From: Williamsia serinedens
GTDB lineage: Bacteria; Actinomycetota; Actinomycetes; Mycobacteriales; Mycobacteriaceae
Length of the DNA stretch: 64,000 nt
Assembly (NCBI RefSeq): GCF_024171725.1
Contig: NZ_JAMTCG010000001.1
Location: 724,897 to 788,896, forward strand
Direction of reading: 5' to 3'
Made by a program: the position numbers and the translations under genes. The notes under the pieces were generated by a model, which did not search any database, was not told the DNA's origin, and saw only the letters and a program-made list of their open reading frames with translations. Shown here in pieces: positions 44,736 to 56,202 of this stretch. Numbering within the stretch: the stretch's first letter is position 1; the number at the start of each line of letters is the position of its first letter.

Positions 44736-45586
44736 CCGTAGTCCTCCGCGGTGGTCGTGACGAGTTCGGCGGTGTCGCGTTCACCGGACCAGCGGATGTG
44801 CAGCATGCCGAGCGCCTCGGACTGCTCGAACTCGACGGCACGCTGGCGGTAGAGCTCCAGAAGCGCGAGGAACCGGGCCACGACCTCCAGTCCGCTGGCG
44901 CACTCCGACGCGAGCGTCCCGAAGTCGACCCAGCGCTGCGTCCCGGCGCGGCGCAGGATGTCGCCGACCCGGGTGACCTGCTCCGGCACCGACACCGCGT
45001 CGACGTCGTGCAGATGCGACAGCCCCACCTGCGGAACGGGTTTCGGCGCGAGTGCCGCCGCGGCGACCTGGGCGAACTGCCACGCGTCGACACCGAGCGC
45101 GACCTCCGGCAGGAGCTCCTCGTAGCGGGGTTCCAGCGCGACGGCCCGCGGATAGCGTTGCAGCGCGGACGCTTCCAGTTCGGCGAACAACGCCGCCACC
45201 TGCTTGTAGGCCCGGTACTGCAGCAGCCGCGCGAACAGCAGGTCTCGTGCCTCCAGCAGCTCCAGGTCGTCGGCGTCCTCCACCTCACCGCGCGGCAGCA
45301 GTCGCGCGGCCTTGAGGTCGAGAAGGGTGGCCGCGACGACGAGGAACTGGGTGATCTGATCGAGATCGGCTGCCGTGCCGAGATTCTTCGTGTACGCGAT
45401 GAAGTCGTCGGTGACGGCGTGCAGGGCCACCTCGGTGACGTCCAGTCGACGTTGGCTGATCAGGTCCAACAGCAGGTCGAAGGGGCCCGAGAAGTTGGTG
45501 AGGGAGACGGTGAACACCGAGGGGTCCAGCGCGGCATCGTCGGACGCGGTGTCACCGGCCTGCGCCGGGGCGTCGGCGACGGTCAC
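44732..45586 (-). CDS. scpA: Segregation and condensation protein A
   Basis: 284 residues. Kleisin fold: FSGPFDLLLDLISQRRLDVTEV at the N-terminus and LASECASGLEVVARFLALLELYRQ at the C-terminus. It links SMC heads and binds ScpB. The start overlaps the parA stop by 4 bp, so parA-scpA-scpB form one operon. Confidence 0.95.
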   Translation of the reverse strand: MTVADAPAQAGDTASDDAALDPSVFTVSLTNFSGPFDLLLDLISQRRLDVTEVALHAVTDDFIAYTKNLGTAADLDQITQFLVVAATLLDLKAARLLPRGEVEDADDLELLEARDLLFARLLQYRAYKQVAALFAELEASALQRYPRAVALEPRYEELLPEVALGVDAWQFAQVAAAALAPKPVPQVGLSHLHDVDAVSVPEQVTRVGDILRRAGTQRWVDFGTLASECASGLEVVARFLALLELYRQRAVEFEQSEALGMLHIRWSGERDTAELVTTTAEDYG

Positions 45587-46602
45587 GAGGCCTTGCCGGT
45601 GCGGTCGATCACCTCACGCGCCAGCGACCGATAGGCGGTGGCACCGCCCGACTTCGGCGCCCACGACGTGATGGGCTCGCCGGCGACGCTGGTCTCGGGG
45701 AAGCGGACGGTGCGCGCGATGACCGTGTCGTACACGGTGTCGCCGAACACCTCGACGACGCGGGCCATCACCTCGCGGGAGTGCAGGGTCCGGGCGTCGA
45801 ACATCGTCATGAGGATCCCGCCGAGCGTCAGCTTCGGGTTCAACCGGTCCCGCACCTTGTCGATGGTGTCGGTGAGCAGGGCCAGACCGCGCAGCGAGAA
45901 GTACTCGCACTCCATCGGGATGACGACGGTGTCGGCGCAGGCCAGCGCGTTGACCGTCAGCAGGCCCAGCGACGGCTGGCAGTCGATGAGGACGTAGTCG
46001 TAGCGGTCGAGCACGGGGTGCAGGGCGCGCGCCAGGGTGTGTTCGCGGCCGACCTCGTTGACCAGCTGTATCTCCGCCGCCGACAGGTCGATGTTGGACG
46101 GCAGCAGGTCGAGGCCGTCGACGCGTGTGCTCATCAGCACGTCGTCGACCGAGACCTGCGGCGGCACCAGCACGTTGTGCACGGTGAGTTCGAGTTCGTG
46201 GTGCGGCACACCGAGACCCGCCGAGAGCGCGCCCTGCGGGTCGAGGTCGACGAGGAGCACGCGGCGGCCGTACTCGGCGAGGGCGGCACCCAGGTTGATC
46301 GTCGACGTCGTCTTGCCGACGCCGCCCTTCTGGTTGCACACGGCGATGACGACGGCCGGGCCGTGCCGGTCCAGCGGGGTCGGCTCGGGCACGGGGCGGT
46401 TGACGCGGCCGGTGGGACCGAGTTCCTCCCCGGAGGCCGCGGGCGCGGTGTCGGCCTGGGCCGTCTCGCGTGCGGGCGCGTCGATCGTCAGGTGGTACTG
46501 GCCGTTCGCCGATCCCGGCGCGGGAGCCGGGTCGGTCCGTCCCGGATCGCTCGAGGCGGGACCGACGGCGACACCCGAGGCCGGTGGCTGGGGTGTCGTC
46601 AC
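45583..46602 (-). CDS. ParA/Soj-family ATPase (scpAB-linked)
   Basis: 339 residues. Deviant Walker A QKGGVGKTTS at 91-100, an LLVDLDPQG strand and IDCQPSLGLLTVNAL. The first 80 residues are Pro/Ala-rich and disordered-looking. It corresponds to the second ParA of mycobacteria (Rv1708), linked to scpAB rather than to parB near the origin. GTG start with AAGGAG 9 nt upstream. Confidence 0.93.
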   Translation of the reverse strand: MTTPQPPASGVAVGPASSDPGRTDPAPAPGSANGQYHLTIDAPARETAQADTAPAASGEELGPTGRVNRPVPEPTPLDRHGPAVVIAVCNQKGGVGKTTSTINLGAALAEYGRRVLLVDLDPQGALSAGLGVPHHELELTVHNVLVPPQVSVDDVLMSTRVDGLDLLPSNIDLSAAEIQLVNEVGREHTLARALHPVLDRYDYVLIDCQPSLGLLTVNALACADTVVIPMECEYFSLRGLALLTDTIDKVRDRLNPKLTLGGILMTMFDARTLHSREVMARVVEVFGDTVYDTVIARTVRFPETSVAGEPITSWAPKSGGATAYRSLAREVIDRTGKAS

Positions 46603-46696
46603 GTTCGGTTGCTCCTTCTCACCGTCGGCGCTGCGATGCCATCACAGCCTAGTGCGTGGCGGGACGCTCGCCGTGGAGCATCGCCGTGCGCGCGGG

Positions 46697-47638
46697 TCAC
46701 CGGGCGCGGGGGTGGGCGGTGGCGTACACCTCGCGCATCGCCGACACCGTGACCAGCGTGTACACCTGCGTCGTGGTCACCGAGGCGTGTCCCAGCAACT
46801 CCTGCACGACGCGGACGTCGGCGCCGCCGTCGAGCAGGTGGGTGGCGAAGCTGTGGCGCATGGTGTGCGGCGACACCGAGGTCTGCAGGCCCGCCCGCTC
46901 GGCCGCGTCCGACAGCACCTGCCACGCGCTCTGCCGGGACAGCCGCCCGCCGCGCGCGTTGAGGAACAGCGCCGGGTTGTAGCGGCTGACCAACGCTGGG
47001 CGGCCCCGGACCAGGTAGGCGTCGAGCGCGTCGATCGCCGGCCCGCCGATCGGGACGATCCGTTCCCGGCCGCCCTTGCCCCGCAGCAGCACGGCGCCGG
47101 ACTCCGTCGTCATGTCGTCGATGTCGAGGGCGACGGCCTCGGAGATGCGCGCGCCGCAGCTGTAGAGCAGCTCGATCAGGGCACGGTCGCGCAGACCGCG
47201 CGGGGTGTCGGCGGCGCCGTCTCCCCCGGCCGCCTCGATGATCGCGACCACCTGGTCGACGGGCAGCGACTTCGGCAGTCGGCGCGCGGGTTTCGGTGGT
47301 CGGACGGCGTGTGCGACATCCGTCGCCGTGATGCCCTCCGCGGTCGCGAACTTGTGCAGCCCGCGCGCGGCGACGAGCGTCCGGGCCACCGAGCTGTCGG
47401 CGAGGGGCGCCTCGTCCCGGTCGGGATCACCGGTGCGCAGCGCGACGAGGAACTCCCGGACGTCCTCTTCGGCGACCTCGGCGAGCGAGTCGACGCCGCG
47501 CGAGCCGAGGTACCGGCGGTAGCGGTCGAGGTCACGACCGTAGGAGCTCAGCGTGTTGGCGGCCGCGCCGCGCTCGACGGCGAGATGATCGAGGTAGCGC
47601 CGGATCTGGTCCTCGAGCCCCGTCACCGCAGCCGTCAT
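46697..47638 (-). CDS. xerD: Site-specific tyrosine recombinase XerD
   Basis: 313 residues. N-terminal SAM-like core-binding domain and catalytic domain with the full RKHRH/Y set: [40 protein letters not shown]. With XerC it resolves chromosome dimers at dif. The ATG at 47638 gives the family length; it is 10 bp after the nudix stop. In M. tuberculosis several genes lie between xerD and parA; here only about 94 bp do. Confidence 0.95.
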   Translation of the reverse strand: MTAAVTGLEDQIRRYLDHLAVERGAAANTLSSYGRDLDRYRRYLGSRGVDSLAEVAEEDVREFLVALRTGDPDRDEAPLADSSVARTLVAARGLHKFATAEGITATDVAHAVRPPKPARRLPKSLPVDQVVAIIEAAGGDGAADTPRGLRDRALIELLYSCGARISEAVALDIDDMTTESGAVLLRGKGGRERIVPIGGPAIDALDAYLVRGRPALVSRYNPALFLNARGGRLSRQSAWQVLSDAAERAGLQTSVSPHTMRHSFATHLLDGGADVRVVQELLGHASVTTTQVYTLVTVSAMREVYATAHPRAR

Positions 47639-47648
47639 CGCGCCCGAC

Positions 47649-50083
<2,435 letters not shown>

Positions 50084-50154
50084 CTACGGGACTCAACCGT
50101 AACACCTGAGAGGGGTTCCGCGACGCACCGACGACGCGGGCCGCGCCGTACGGG

Positions 50155-51066
50155 TCAGGTGGCGGGCACCACAGCCGACGCACCGGCGCCGGTCCCGTAT
50201 GCCCCGGTCCGTCCGCGCTGCGCCTCGGCCAACGCCAGCGCCGCGGCGATCCGCCCGGCCGATGTGTCCACGTCGTCGACCGTGGAGACGGTCTTGGCGA
50301 GCGAGCCGTCGGAACGGACCACCGCCACCGGCGACCCGCCGTCGGCCGATCCCGCCCGGCCGGCGAGCACCGCCCCCGCACCGCGTGCGCCGAACGACGC
50401 GGCGAACCGGGCGACCAGCTGTCCCCGTGCACCGGAGTTCGCCGGCAGCTCACCGCCCGTGACGACCACGGCGAGCTGTCCCGGTGAGACCGATCCGTCG
50501 ACATAGGAGATGTAGCCGCCCTCGCGCAGCGCCTGCAGGCCTGCGGTGACGTCGCCGGGGTTCACCTGCGCCGGCGACTGCACCCTGCGCAGCAGCAGGG
50601 CGCCGAGCAGGTCGCCGACCCGCCCGCCGGAGTCGGTGAGCTCGGGACGCAGTTGGGCACCGGCGGGGATCGCCTGGTCGACGATGGTCGTCAGCTTCTG
50701 CGCCGAGGTGTCACCGACCAACTCGTCGGTGAGCCCGATCTGACCGGCGAACCCGGCTCCGGCCTGGTTGAGGATCTGCTTGACCGCGGTCACGTCGGCG
50801 TCGGCGGCGTCGGGCGTGGTCACGACGACGACGCTGCGATCGGCCAGCAGGCCCCGCAGCAGTCGTGGCGCGATCGCGGCGTTGAACGAGTCCGACGCGT
50901 TGACCTGCGCGCTGAGGGCGTCGTTCTGCGACCGCAGCGACGACGACGCGGAGTCGCCGCCGGAGTTCACCCGGTCGGCGACGAACCCCGACCCGAGCGC
51001 CACGCCGACGGCGAGCGCGAGGAAGACCGCGACCAGCGAGATCGCGTGCTGTCGCAGCGAGATCAC
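50155..51066 (-). CDS. mctB: Copper transporter MctB / division protein SteB
   Basis: 303 residues. One N-terminal membrane anchor (about 8-26) and an exported, coiled-coil and Ala/Gly-rich domain with VVVVTTPDAADADV. In mycobacteria MctB (Rv1698) limits copper accumulation; in Corynebacterium glutamicum the homologue SteB works with SteA in cytokinesis. It follows steA by 3 bp, so they are co-translated. No copper-ligand cluster is apparent. Confidence 0.9.
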   Translation of the reverse strand: MISLRQHAISLVAVFLALAVGVALGSGFVADRVNSGGDSASSSLRSQNDALSAQVNASDSFNAAIAPRLLRGLLADRSVVVVTTPDAADADVTAVKQILNQAGAGFAGQIGLTDELVGDTSAQKLTTIVDQAIPAGAQLRPELTDSGGRVGDLLGALLLRRVQSPAQVNPGDVTAGLQALREGGYISYVDGSVSPGQLAVVVTGGELPANSGARGQLVARFAASFGARGAGAVLAGRAGSADGGSPVAVVRSDGSLAKTVSTVDDVDTSAGRIAAALALAEAQRGRTGAYGTGAGASAVVPAT

Positions 51067-51069
51067 CGG

Positions 51070-52266
51070 CTATCGGTTCCAGAGTTCCCGCGCCCAGGCG
51101 TATCCGCGATCCCATTCGGCAACGGCCCAGTCCATGATCTCGGTGCCCGTGTTCGACATGACCACCGCGACGATGATCGCGGCGAGCGCGGCGAGGATCA
51201 GCAGGGCGATCGCGGCACCCGAGACACGGCTGCGGTACAGCGTGGCAACGGCTTTCGCGTCGACCAGCTTGTGACCGACCTTGAGACGGGTGAGGAACGT
51301 CGACGGGTTCGACTCCCGGCGGCTGCGGTCGAAGAAGTCCTCCAGCGACGCCGACGCGCCGACGGTGACGACGAGCGCGGCGCCGTGGTGGTCGACGAGC
51401 AGCAGCGCGAGATCGGTGGGCGACCCGACGGCCGGGAACGTCATCGCACCGACGCCGAGATCCTGGATGCGCTCGAGCCCGATGGCGTGACCGTCGGGAT
51501 CGGCCGGCAGCACCACCTGGGCGCCGGACTTCAGGGTCGACGAGCGCATGACCTCGGGGTCACCGACGATCAGGTCGGGCCGGTAGCCGGCGCGCATCAG
51601 GGTGTCGGCACCACCGTCGACGCCGACGAGCACCGGTGCGTACTCCTTGATGAACGGCTTGATGCGCTTGAGGTCCGCCTCGTGGTCGGGGCCGTCACCG
51701 ACGACGACGACATGCCTGCCCGTCATGTCGATGTCGACCTCGGGCACGCCGACACCGTCGATGATGAGCGGCGACTCGCTGCGGATGTACTCGATGGTGT
51801 TGCCGGAGAACGCCTCCAGGTGGTCGACGAGACCGGACTTCGCCTCGATCATCAGGCGCGCGACCTCACGCTCGCCGAGCTCGGTGCCGCGGGCCAGCTT
51901 GTTGGAGCCGACGTAGACGTCACCCTCGTCGAGGCGCACCTTGGCGCCGTCCTTGACCCGACGGAACACCTCGGGGCCGACGTCGTCGATGAGGGTGATG
52001 CCGGACGCGACGAGCACCTCGGGACCCAGGTTCGGGTAGCGGCCGGAGATCGACGGCGACGCGTTCACGACGGCGGTGACGTCGGCGGCGACCAGCGCGT
52101 CCGCGGTGATGCGGTCGAGGTCCTGTTCGTCGAGGATGACGACGTCCCCCGGACCGACCCGCTCCAGCAACCGGGACGTGTTCTTGTCGATCCGGGCGAT
52201 CCCGATGACGCCGGGCAGGGTGTCGGCGGTGCGCGAGAGCAGGGCAGGCATCTTCATGACGCCCAT
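51070..52266 (-). CDS. steA: Cytokinetic ring protein SteA
   Basis: 398 residues. A thiamine-pyrophosphokinase-like sensor fold (VVVVGDGPDHEADLKRIKPF, VGVDGGADTLMRAGYRPDLIVGD) and one C-terminal membrane segment (about 350-375). With SteB it acts at the division site in corynebacteria. ATG at 52266 has AGGG about 5 nt upstream. Mycobacterial homologue Rv1697 lies in the same order. Confidence 0.92.
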   Translation of the reverse strand: MGVMKMPALLSRTADTLPGVIGIARIDKNTSRLLERVGPGDVVILDEQDLDRITADALVAADVTAVVNASPSISGRYPNLGPEVLVASGITLIDDVGPEVFRRVKDGAKVRLDEGDVYVGSNKLARGTELGEREVARLMIEAKSGLVDHLEAFSGNTIEYIRSESPLIIDGVGVPEVDIDMTGRHVVVVGDGPDHEADLKRIKPFIKEYAPVLVGVDGGADTLMRAGYRPDLIVGDPEVMRSSTLKSGAQVVLPADPDGHAIGLERIQDLGVGAMTFPAVGSPTDLALLLVDHHGAALVVTVGASASLEDFFDRSRRESNPSTFLTRLKVGHKLVDAKAVATLYRSRVSGAAIALLILAALAAIIVAVVMSNTGTEIMDWAVAEWDRGYAWARELWNR

Positions 52267-52352
52267 GGTCACCCTGACACCATGCGTCACATCGGCGCCA
52301 CGCCGTAACTCACGAAACTTTTGTCACACGAGTAACACAGGTGTCCGACAGG

Positions 52353-54119
52353 TCAGCTCGCGGCCTTCTCGCCCTCGGCGGTGTCGAGGAGTTCCTCGGC
52401 GTGCGCGCGACCGGTGTCGGAGTCGCCGAGACCGGCGAGCATCCGCGCCAGTTCGGCGACCCTTCCGTCGCGGTCGAGGGTGGTGACCGAGCTGGTGACC
52501 TTGGCCTTGCCCGTCGTCTTGCCGATGACGATGTGGTGGTCGGCGAACGCCGCGACCTGCGGAAGGTGGGTGACGACGATGACCTGGTGGTTGCGTGCCA
52601 ACGCGGCGAGCCGCCGGCCGATCTCGACCGCGGCCCGACCACCGACGCCGGCGTCGACCTCGTCGAACACCATCGTCGACCCGCTGCCGGGACCCGCGAG
52701 CACGACCTCGAGCGCGAGCATGACCCGCGAGAGCTCACCACCCGACGCGGACCGGGCGATGGGCATCGCGGGCGCGGCGGAGTGCGCCGCCAGGGTGAAC
52801 TCGACACGGTCGACACCGGACGACCCGGCGTGGCACCGCTTCCCACCGACGTCGAGTGCGCGGGTGTCGTTCTCCCCCGCCTCGTCGGGAGTGACGGTGA
52901 CGGCGAGCGTCGCGCCCGACATCGCCAGCCCCTTCAGCTCGGCGGTCACCTTGGTGCCCAGGGTCGCCGCGGCCTTCGTCCGGGCGGCGGTGAGCGCGGT
53001 CGCGGCCGTCCGGAGGTCGTCGGCCGCGTCGCGGGCGTCGGCCTCGAGGGACTCGATCGACACCGACGAGTCGTCGATCGCGGCGAGGCGGCGACGGGCG
53101 TCGTCGCGCCAGGCGATGACGCCGTCGATGTCGGGGGCGTACTTGCGCACCAGGTTCTTCAGCTCGGCCTGCCGGGCGAGGACCTTCTCCAGCTCGCTGG
53201 CGTCGGCGGGCAGCCCGTGCAGGAAACCCGCGAGCTCCTCACCGATGTCGCCGACCACCGACAGCGCCTCCTCGACGCGCGGGAGCAGGCCCTGCAGCGT
53301 CGACTCCGACGTCGACGACAGCTGCGAGCGCACCTGCCCCAGCAGGTCGAGCACGGCCGGGGCGTCGGGGTCACCGGCGTCGTCGGGTCCGGCCTCGCCG
53401 GTGATCGCGCCGTGCGCGGTCGCGGCGACCGACCGCACGGCCTCGAGGTCACCGAGACGGGTCACCAGCGCCGACAGCTCCTCGTCCTCGCCCGGGTTCG
53501 GTCCGACGGCGTCGATCTCGTCGAGGGCGTACCGCAGCCGGTCGGCCTCCTGGGCGCGTTCGCGGGAGTTGGCGCGTCGCTCCTCCAGCAGGTCGACGGC
53601 GGCGACCCAGCGGGCGCGGGCGGCGTCGTAGGCGGTGCGCGCCTTGGCGACGGGCTTGCCGCCGAACCGGTCGAGGGCGTCGCGCTGGTGGTCGGGGCGG
53701 ACGAGCCGCAGCTGGTCGTTCTGGCCGTGGATGGCGAGCAGCGAGGTGGTGAAACCGCCGAGCGTCCCCGCGGGCACCGATCGCCCGCCGAGGTGTGCGC
53801 GGGACCGCCCCTCCGCGGTCACCGACCGCGCGGCGATGACGGTGTCGTCGTCGTCGAGCAGTGCGCCGGTGGACTCGAGCAGCTCCGCGACCTCCGCCGG
53901 CGCCTCGTCGACGCGGAAGCGTCCCTCGACCACGGCCTTGTCGGCACCGGCGCGCACGCGGGCGCCGTCGGCCCGTGCCCCCGACAGCAGGTGCAGGCTC
54001 GTCACCACCATCGTCTTGCCGGCACCGGTCTCGCCGGTGAGCACCGTGAAGCCCGCGTCGAACTCCGCGGCCGCGTTCTCGATGACCCCGAGCCCGCTGA
54101 TCGTCAGTTCCTCGAGCAC
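52353..54119 (-). CDS. recN: DNA repair protein RecN
   Basis: 588 residues. SMC-like ATPase halves: Walker A TGETGAGKT near 30-37, signature SGGELSRVMLALE and Walker B MVFDEVDAGVGG, with a coiled-coil middle. Works in double-strand-break repair. GTG at 54119 just after the nadK stop (1 bp between), so the genes are coupled. Confidence 0.97.
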   Translation of the reverse strand: MLEELTISGLGVIENAAAEFDAGFTVLTGETGAGKTMVVTSLHLLSGARADGARVRAGADKAVVEGRFRVDEAPAEVAELLESTGALLDDDDTVIAARSVTAEGRSRAHLGGRSVPAGTLGGFTTSLLAIHGQNDQLRLVRPDHQRDALDRFGGKPVAKARTAYDAARARWVAAVDLLEERRANSRERAQEADRLRYALDEIDAVGPNPGEDEELSALVTRLGDLEAVRSVAATAHGAITGEAGPDDAGDPDAPAVLDLLGQVRSQLSSTSESTLQGLLPRVEEALSVVGDIGEELAGFLHGLPADASELEKVLARQAELKNLVRKYAPDIDGVIAWRDDARRRLAAIDDSSVSIESLEADARDAADDLRTAATALTAARTKAAATLGTKVTAELKGLAMSGATLAVTVTPDEAGENDTRALDVGGKRCHAGSSGVDRVEFTLAAHSAAPAMPIARSASGGELSRVMLALEVVLAGPGSGSTMVFDEVDAGVGGRAAVEIGRRLAALARNHQVIVVTHLPQVAAFADHHIVIGKTTGKAKVTSSVTTLDRDGRVAELARMLAGLGDSDTGRAHAEELLDTAEGEKAAS

Positions 54120-54120
54120 G

Positions 54121-55083
54121 TCACACCTGCCTCCCCCGCCACCCGGTGACGGGCAGATCGAACTTGGTGACCAGCCGGTCGGCGAACGGGTCGGAGTCGA
54201 TCCGCACCCACCGCAGCGACTGGGCACCCCGCACCACCTCGATGCGGGCACCGGCCGGGACCTCGAGGGTCCGGCGGCCGTCACACGACACGATGGCATG
54301 CTGCCGTGACCGTTCCACCTCGATGGCGATGACCGAGGCGGGACTTGTCACCAGGGGACGGGTGAACAACGCGTGGGCGTTCGAGGGCACCACGAGGATG
54401 GCCTCGAGGTCCGGCCACATCACCGGGCCACCCGCCGAGAAGGCGTACGCGGTGGACCCGGTCGGTGTGGAGACCAGCACGCCGTCGGCGCCGTAGGAGG
54501 CGACCGGACGCCCGTCGACCTCGGTCACCATCTCCAGCACACCCTGGTTCGTGGGGTTCTGGATGCTGGCCTCGTTGACCGCCCAGCTCGCCCCGATGAC
54601 GGTGTCCCCGTCGAGGACGGTGATGTCGAGGGTCATGCGTTCCTCGACGGCGTAGTTGCCCGCGACGAGCAGCGCCATGACCTCGTCGATGCGGTTCGCC
54701 TCCGCCTCGGCGAGGAAGCCGATGTGCCCGAGGTTGATGCCGAGCACGGGAATGCCTGCGGGATAGGCGAGTTCGGCCGCACGGAGGAACGTGCCGTCGC
54801 CCCCGAGCACGATGACGAGCTCGCACCCCGCGGCCGACTCCTCGTCGCCGCTGGCCACCGCGACGTCGGCGCCCATGTCGCGCAGCTGCGCGGGGTCGAC
54901 GGGATGCGCGGTCGGGCCGATCCACCGCTGGCCGTGGTAACCACCGGAGATGTCGTGTTCGACGACGCGGAGCTTGATGTCGGCGCCGACACAGTGGCGC
55001 GTGATGGCGGCGATGGTGTCGGTCACGATCTCCCGCCCGGTGTGGGCGACCACCAGGAACTCACGCGGGCCGGACTGGGTCAC
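54121..55083 (-). CDS. nadK: NAD kinase
   Basis: 320 residues. LGGDGTFLRAAEL and the NEASIQNPT / TPTGSTAYAFSAGG motifs of the family; makes NADP from NAD with ATP or polyphosphate. GTG at 55083 overlaps the tlyA stop by 4 bp. Sits between tlyA and recN as in mycobacteria. Confidence 0.97.
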   Translation of the reverse strand: MTQSGPREFLVVAHTGREIVTDTIAAITRHCVGADIKLRVVEHDISGGYHGQRWIGPTAHPVDPAQLRDMGADVAVASGDEESAAGCELVIVLGGDGTFLRAAELAYPAGIPVLGINLGHIGFLAEAEANRIDEVMALLVAGNYAVEERMTLDITVLDGDTVIGASWAVNEASIQNPTNQGVLEMVTEVDGRPVASYGADGVLVSTPTGSTAYAFSAGGPVMWPDLEAILVVPSNAHALFTRPLVTSPASVIAIEVERSRQHAIVSCDGRRTLEVPAGARIEVVRGAQSLRWVRIDSDPFADRLVTKFDLPVTGWRGRQV

Positions 55084-55907
55084 TGGGGTCCCTTCTCGAT
55101 CGCGGAGGTGATCGCCGCCCGGGTGGCCTCGTCGAGCGGGCCGTCCGTCGCGGCCCCCGCGGTGCGGCGCAGCCACAGGAAGTATTCAACATTTCCCGAC
55201 GGGCCCGGCAGCGGGCTCGCCACCACGCCGAGCGTCCGCATCCCGTGCGCCGCCGCCGCCTGCGCGACGTCGGTCACCGCCTCGGCACGCAGCGCCGGGT
55301 CGCGGACCACTCCCCCGGACCCCACCCGTTCCTTGCCCACCTCGAACTGCGGCTTGACCATCGGCACGACGTCCCCGCCGTCGGCGACGCAGGCGGCGAA
55401 CGCGGGCAGGACGAGACGCAGCGAGATGAACGACAGGTCGGCGACGACGAGGTCGACCGGACCGCCGATCTGCTCGGCGTCGAGGTGGCGGACGTTGACA
55501 CGATCGCGGACGTCGACCCGGTCGTCGGTCTGCAGACGCCACACCAGCTGGCCGTAGCCGACGTCGGCCGCGACGACCACGCGCGCGCCGTGCCGCAGCA
55601 GGACGTCGGTGAAGCCGCCGGTCGACGCGCCGGCGTCGAGACACCGGCGACCGTCGACGACGAGTCCCGACGGCCCGAACGCCTCGAGTGCGCCGAGCAG
55701 CTTGTGCGCGCCGCGTGATGCCCAGTCGTCACCGTCGTCGACGGTCACGACGATCGGTGTGTCCCGTCCGACGTTCGTCGCGGCCTTGGTCGCGGCGACA
55801 CCGTTGACGGTCACGACGCCCTCGGCGATGAGTGTCTGGGCCTGCTCACGGGACCGGGCCAGCCCGCGACGGACCAACTCGGCGTCCAGTCGGGCGCGCG
55901 GCGCCAT
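55080..55907 (-). CDS. tlyA: rRNA 2'-O-methyltransferase TlyA
   Basis: 275 residues. N-terminal S4 domain (RLDAELVRRGLARSREQAQ) and an RrmJ-type methyltransferase fold with the Lys in RGAHKLLGALEAFG, SAM motif CLDAGASTGGFTD, Asp in VVADLSFISL and Lys in VKPQFEVGK. TlyA methylates cytidines in 16S and 23S rRNA and its loss gives capreomycin resistance in mycobacteria. ATG at 55907 matches the family start. Confidence 0.95.
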   Translation of the reverse strand: MAPRARLDAELVRRGLARSREQAQTLIAEGVVTVNGVAATKAATNVGRDTPIVVTVDDGDDWASRGAHKLLGALEAFGPSGLVVDGRRCLDAGASTGGFTDVLLRHGARVVVAADVGYGQLVWRLQTDDRVDVRDRVNVRHLDAEQIGGPVDLVVADLSFISLRLVLPAFAACVADGGDVVPMVKPQFEVGKERVGSGGVVRDPALRAEAVTDVAQAAAAHGMRTLGVVASPLPGPSGNVEYFLWLRRTAGAATDGPLDEATRAAITSAIEKGPQ

Positions 55908-55929
55908 CAGAGACGACCCACGTGCGTGC

Positions 55930-56202
55930 TCAGACCCGGTCGAGGCGGTCGAGTGCGTCGGTGAGCAGGCCGTGAGCGCGGTCGACGAGGTCCGCGGTCG
56001 CGTCGAGCGCGGCGATGTGCGCACCGACCGCCTCGGTGTCGTCGGGGTCACCGGTCGCCTCCGCGGCGATCGCGTCGATGCGATCGGTGATCTCGGCGAT
56101 CTGCGCGGAGAGCTCGGTCGGGTCGACGTCGGTGCCCGCGGGCACCGCGGCACCGGGGGCCGGACGCGAACCCGGCATCTGCGCGGGGGACGGGAAGGTC
56201 AT
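55930..56202 (-). CDS. Small conserved protein (Rv1693-like position)
   Basis: 90 residues. Pro/Ala-rich N-terminus and a helical remainder (ELSAQIAEITDRIDAIAAEA, LLTDALDRLDRV) that could form a coiled coil. Holds the place of mycobacterial Rv1693 between the phosphatase and tlyA. Overlaps the stop of the TPR-HAD gene by 4 bp. Function unknown. Confidence 0.8.
   Translation of the reverse strand: MTFPSPAQMPGSRPAPGAAVPAGTDVDPTELSAQIAEITDRIDAIAAEATGDPDDTEAVGAHIAALDATADLVDRAHGLLTDALDRLDRV

Noticed and set aside
46697..47638. Tyrosine recombinase as a sign of an integrated element
   Set aside because: It is the housekeeping XerD in its conserved chromosomal place; no attachment-site repeats or phage genes are nearby.
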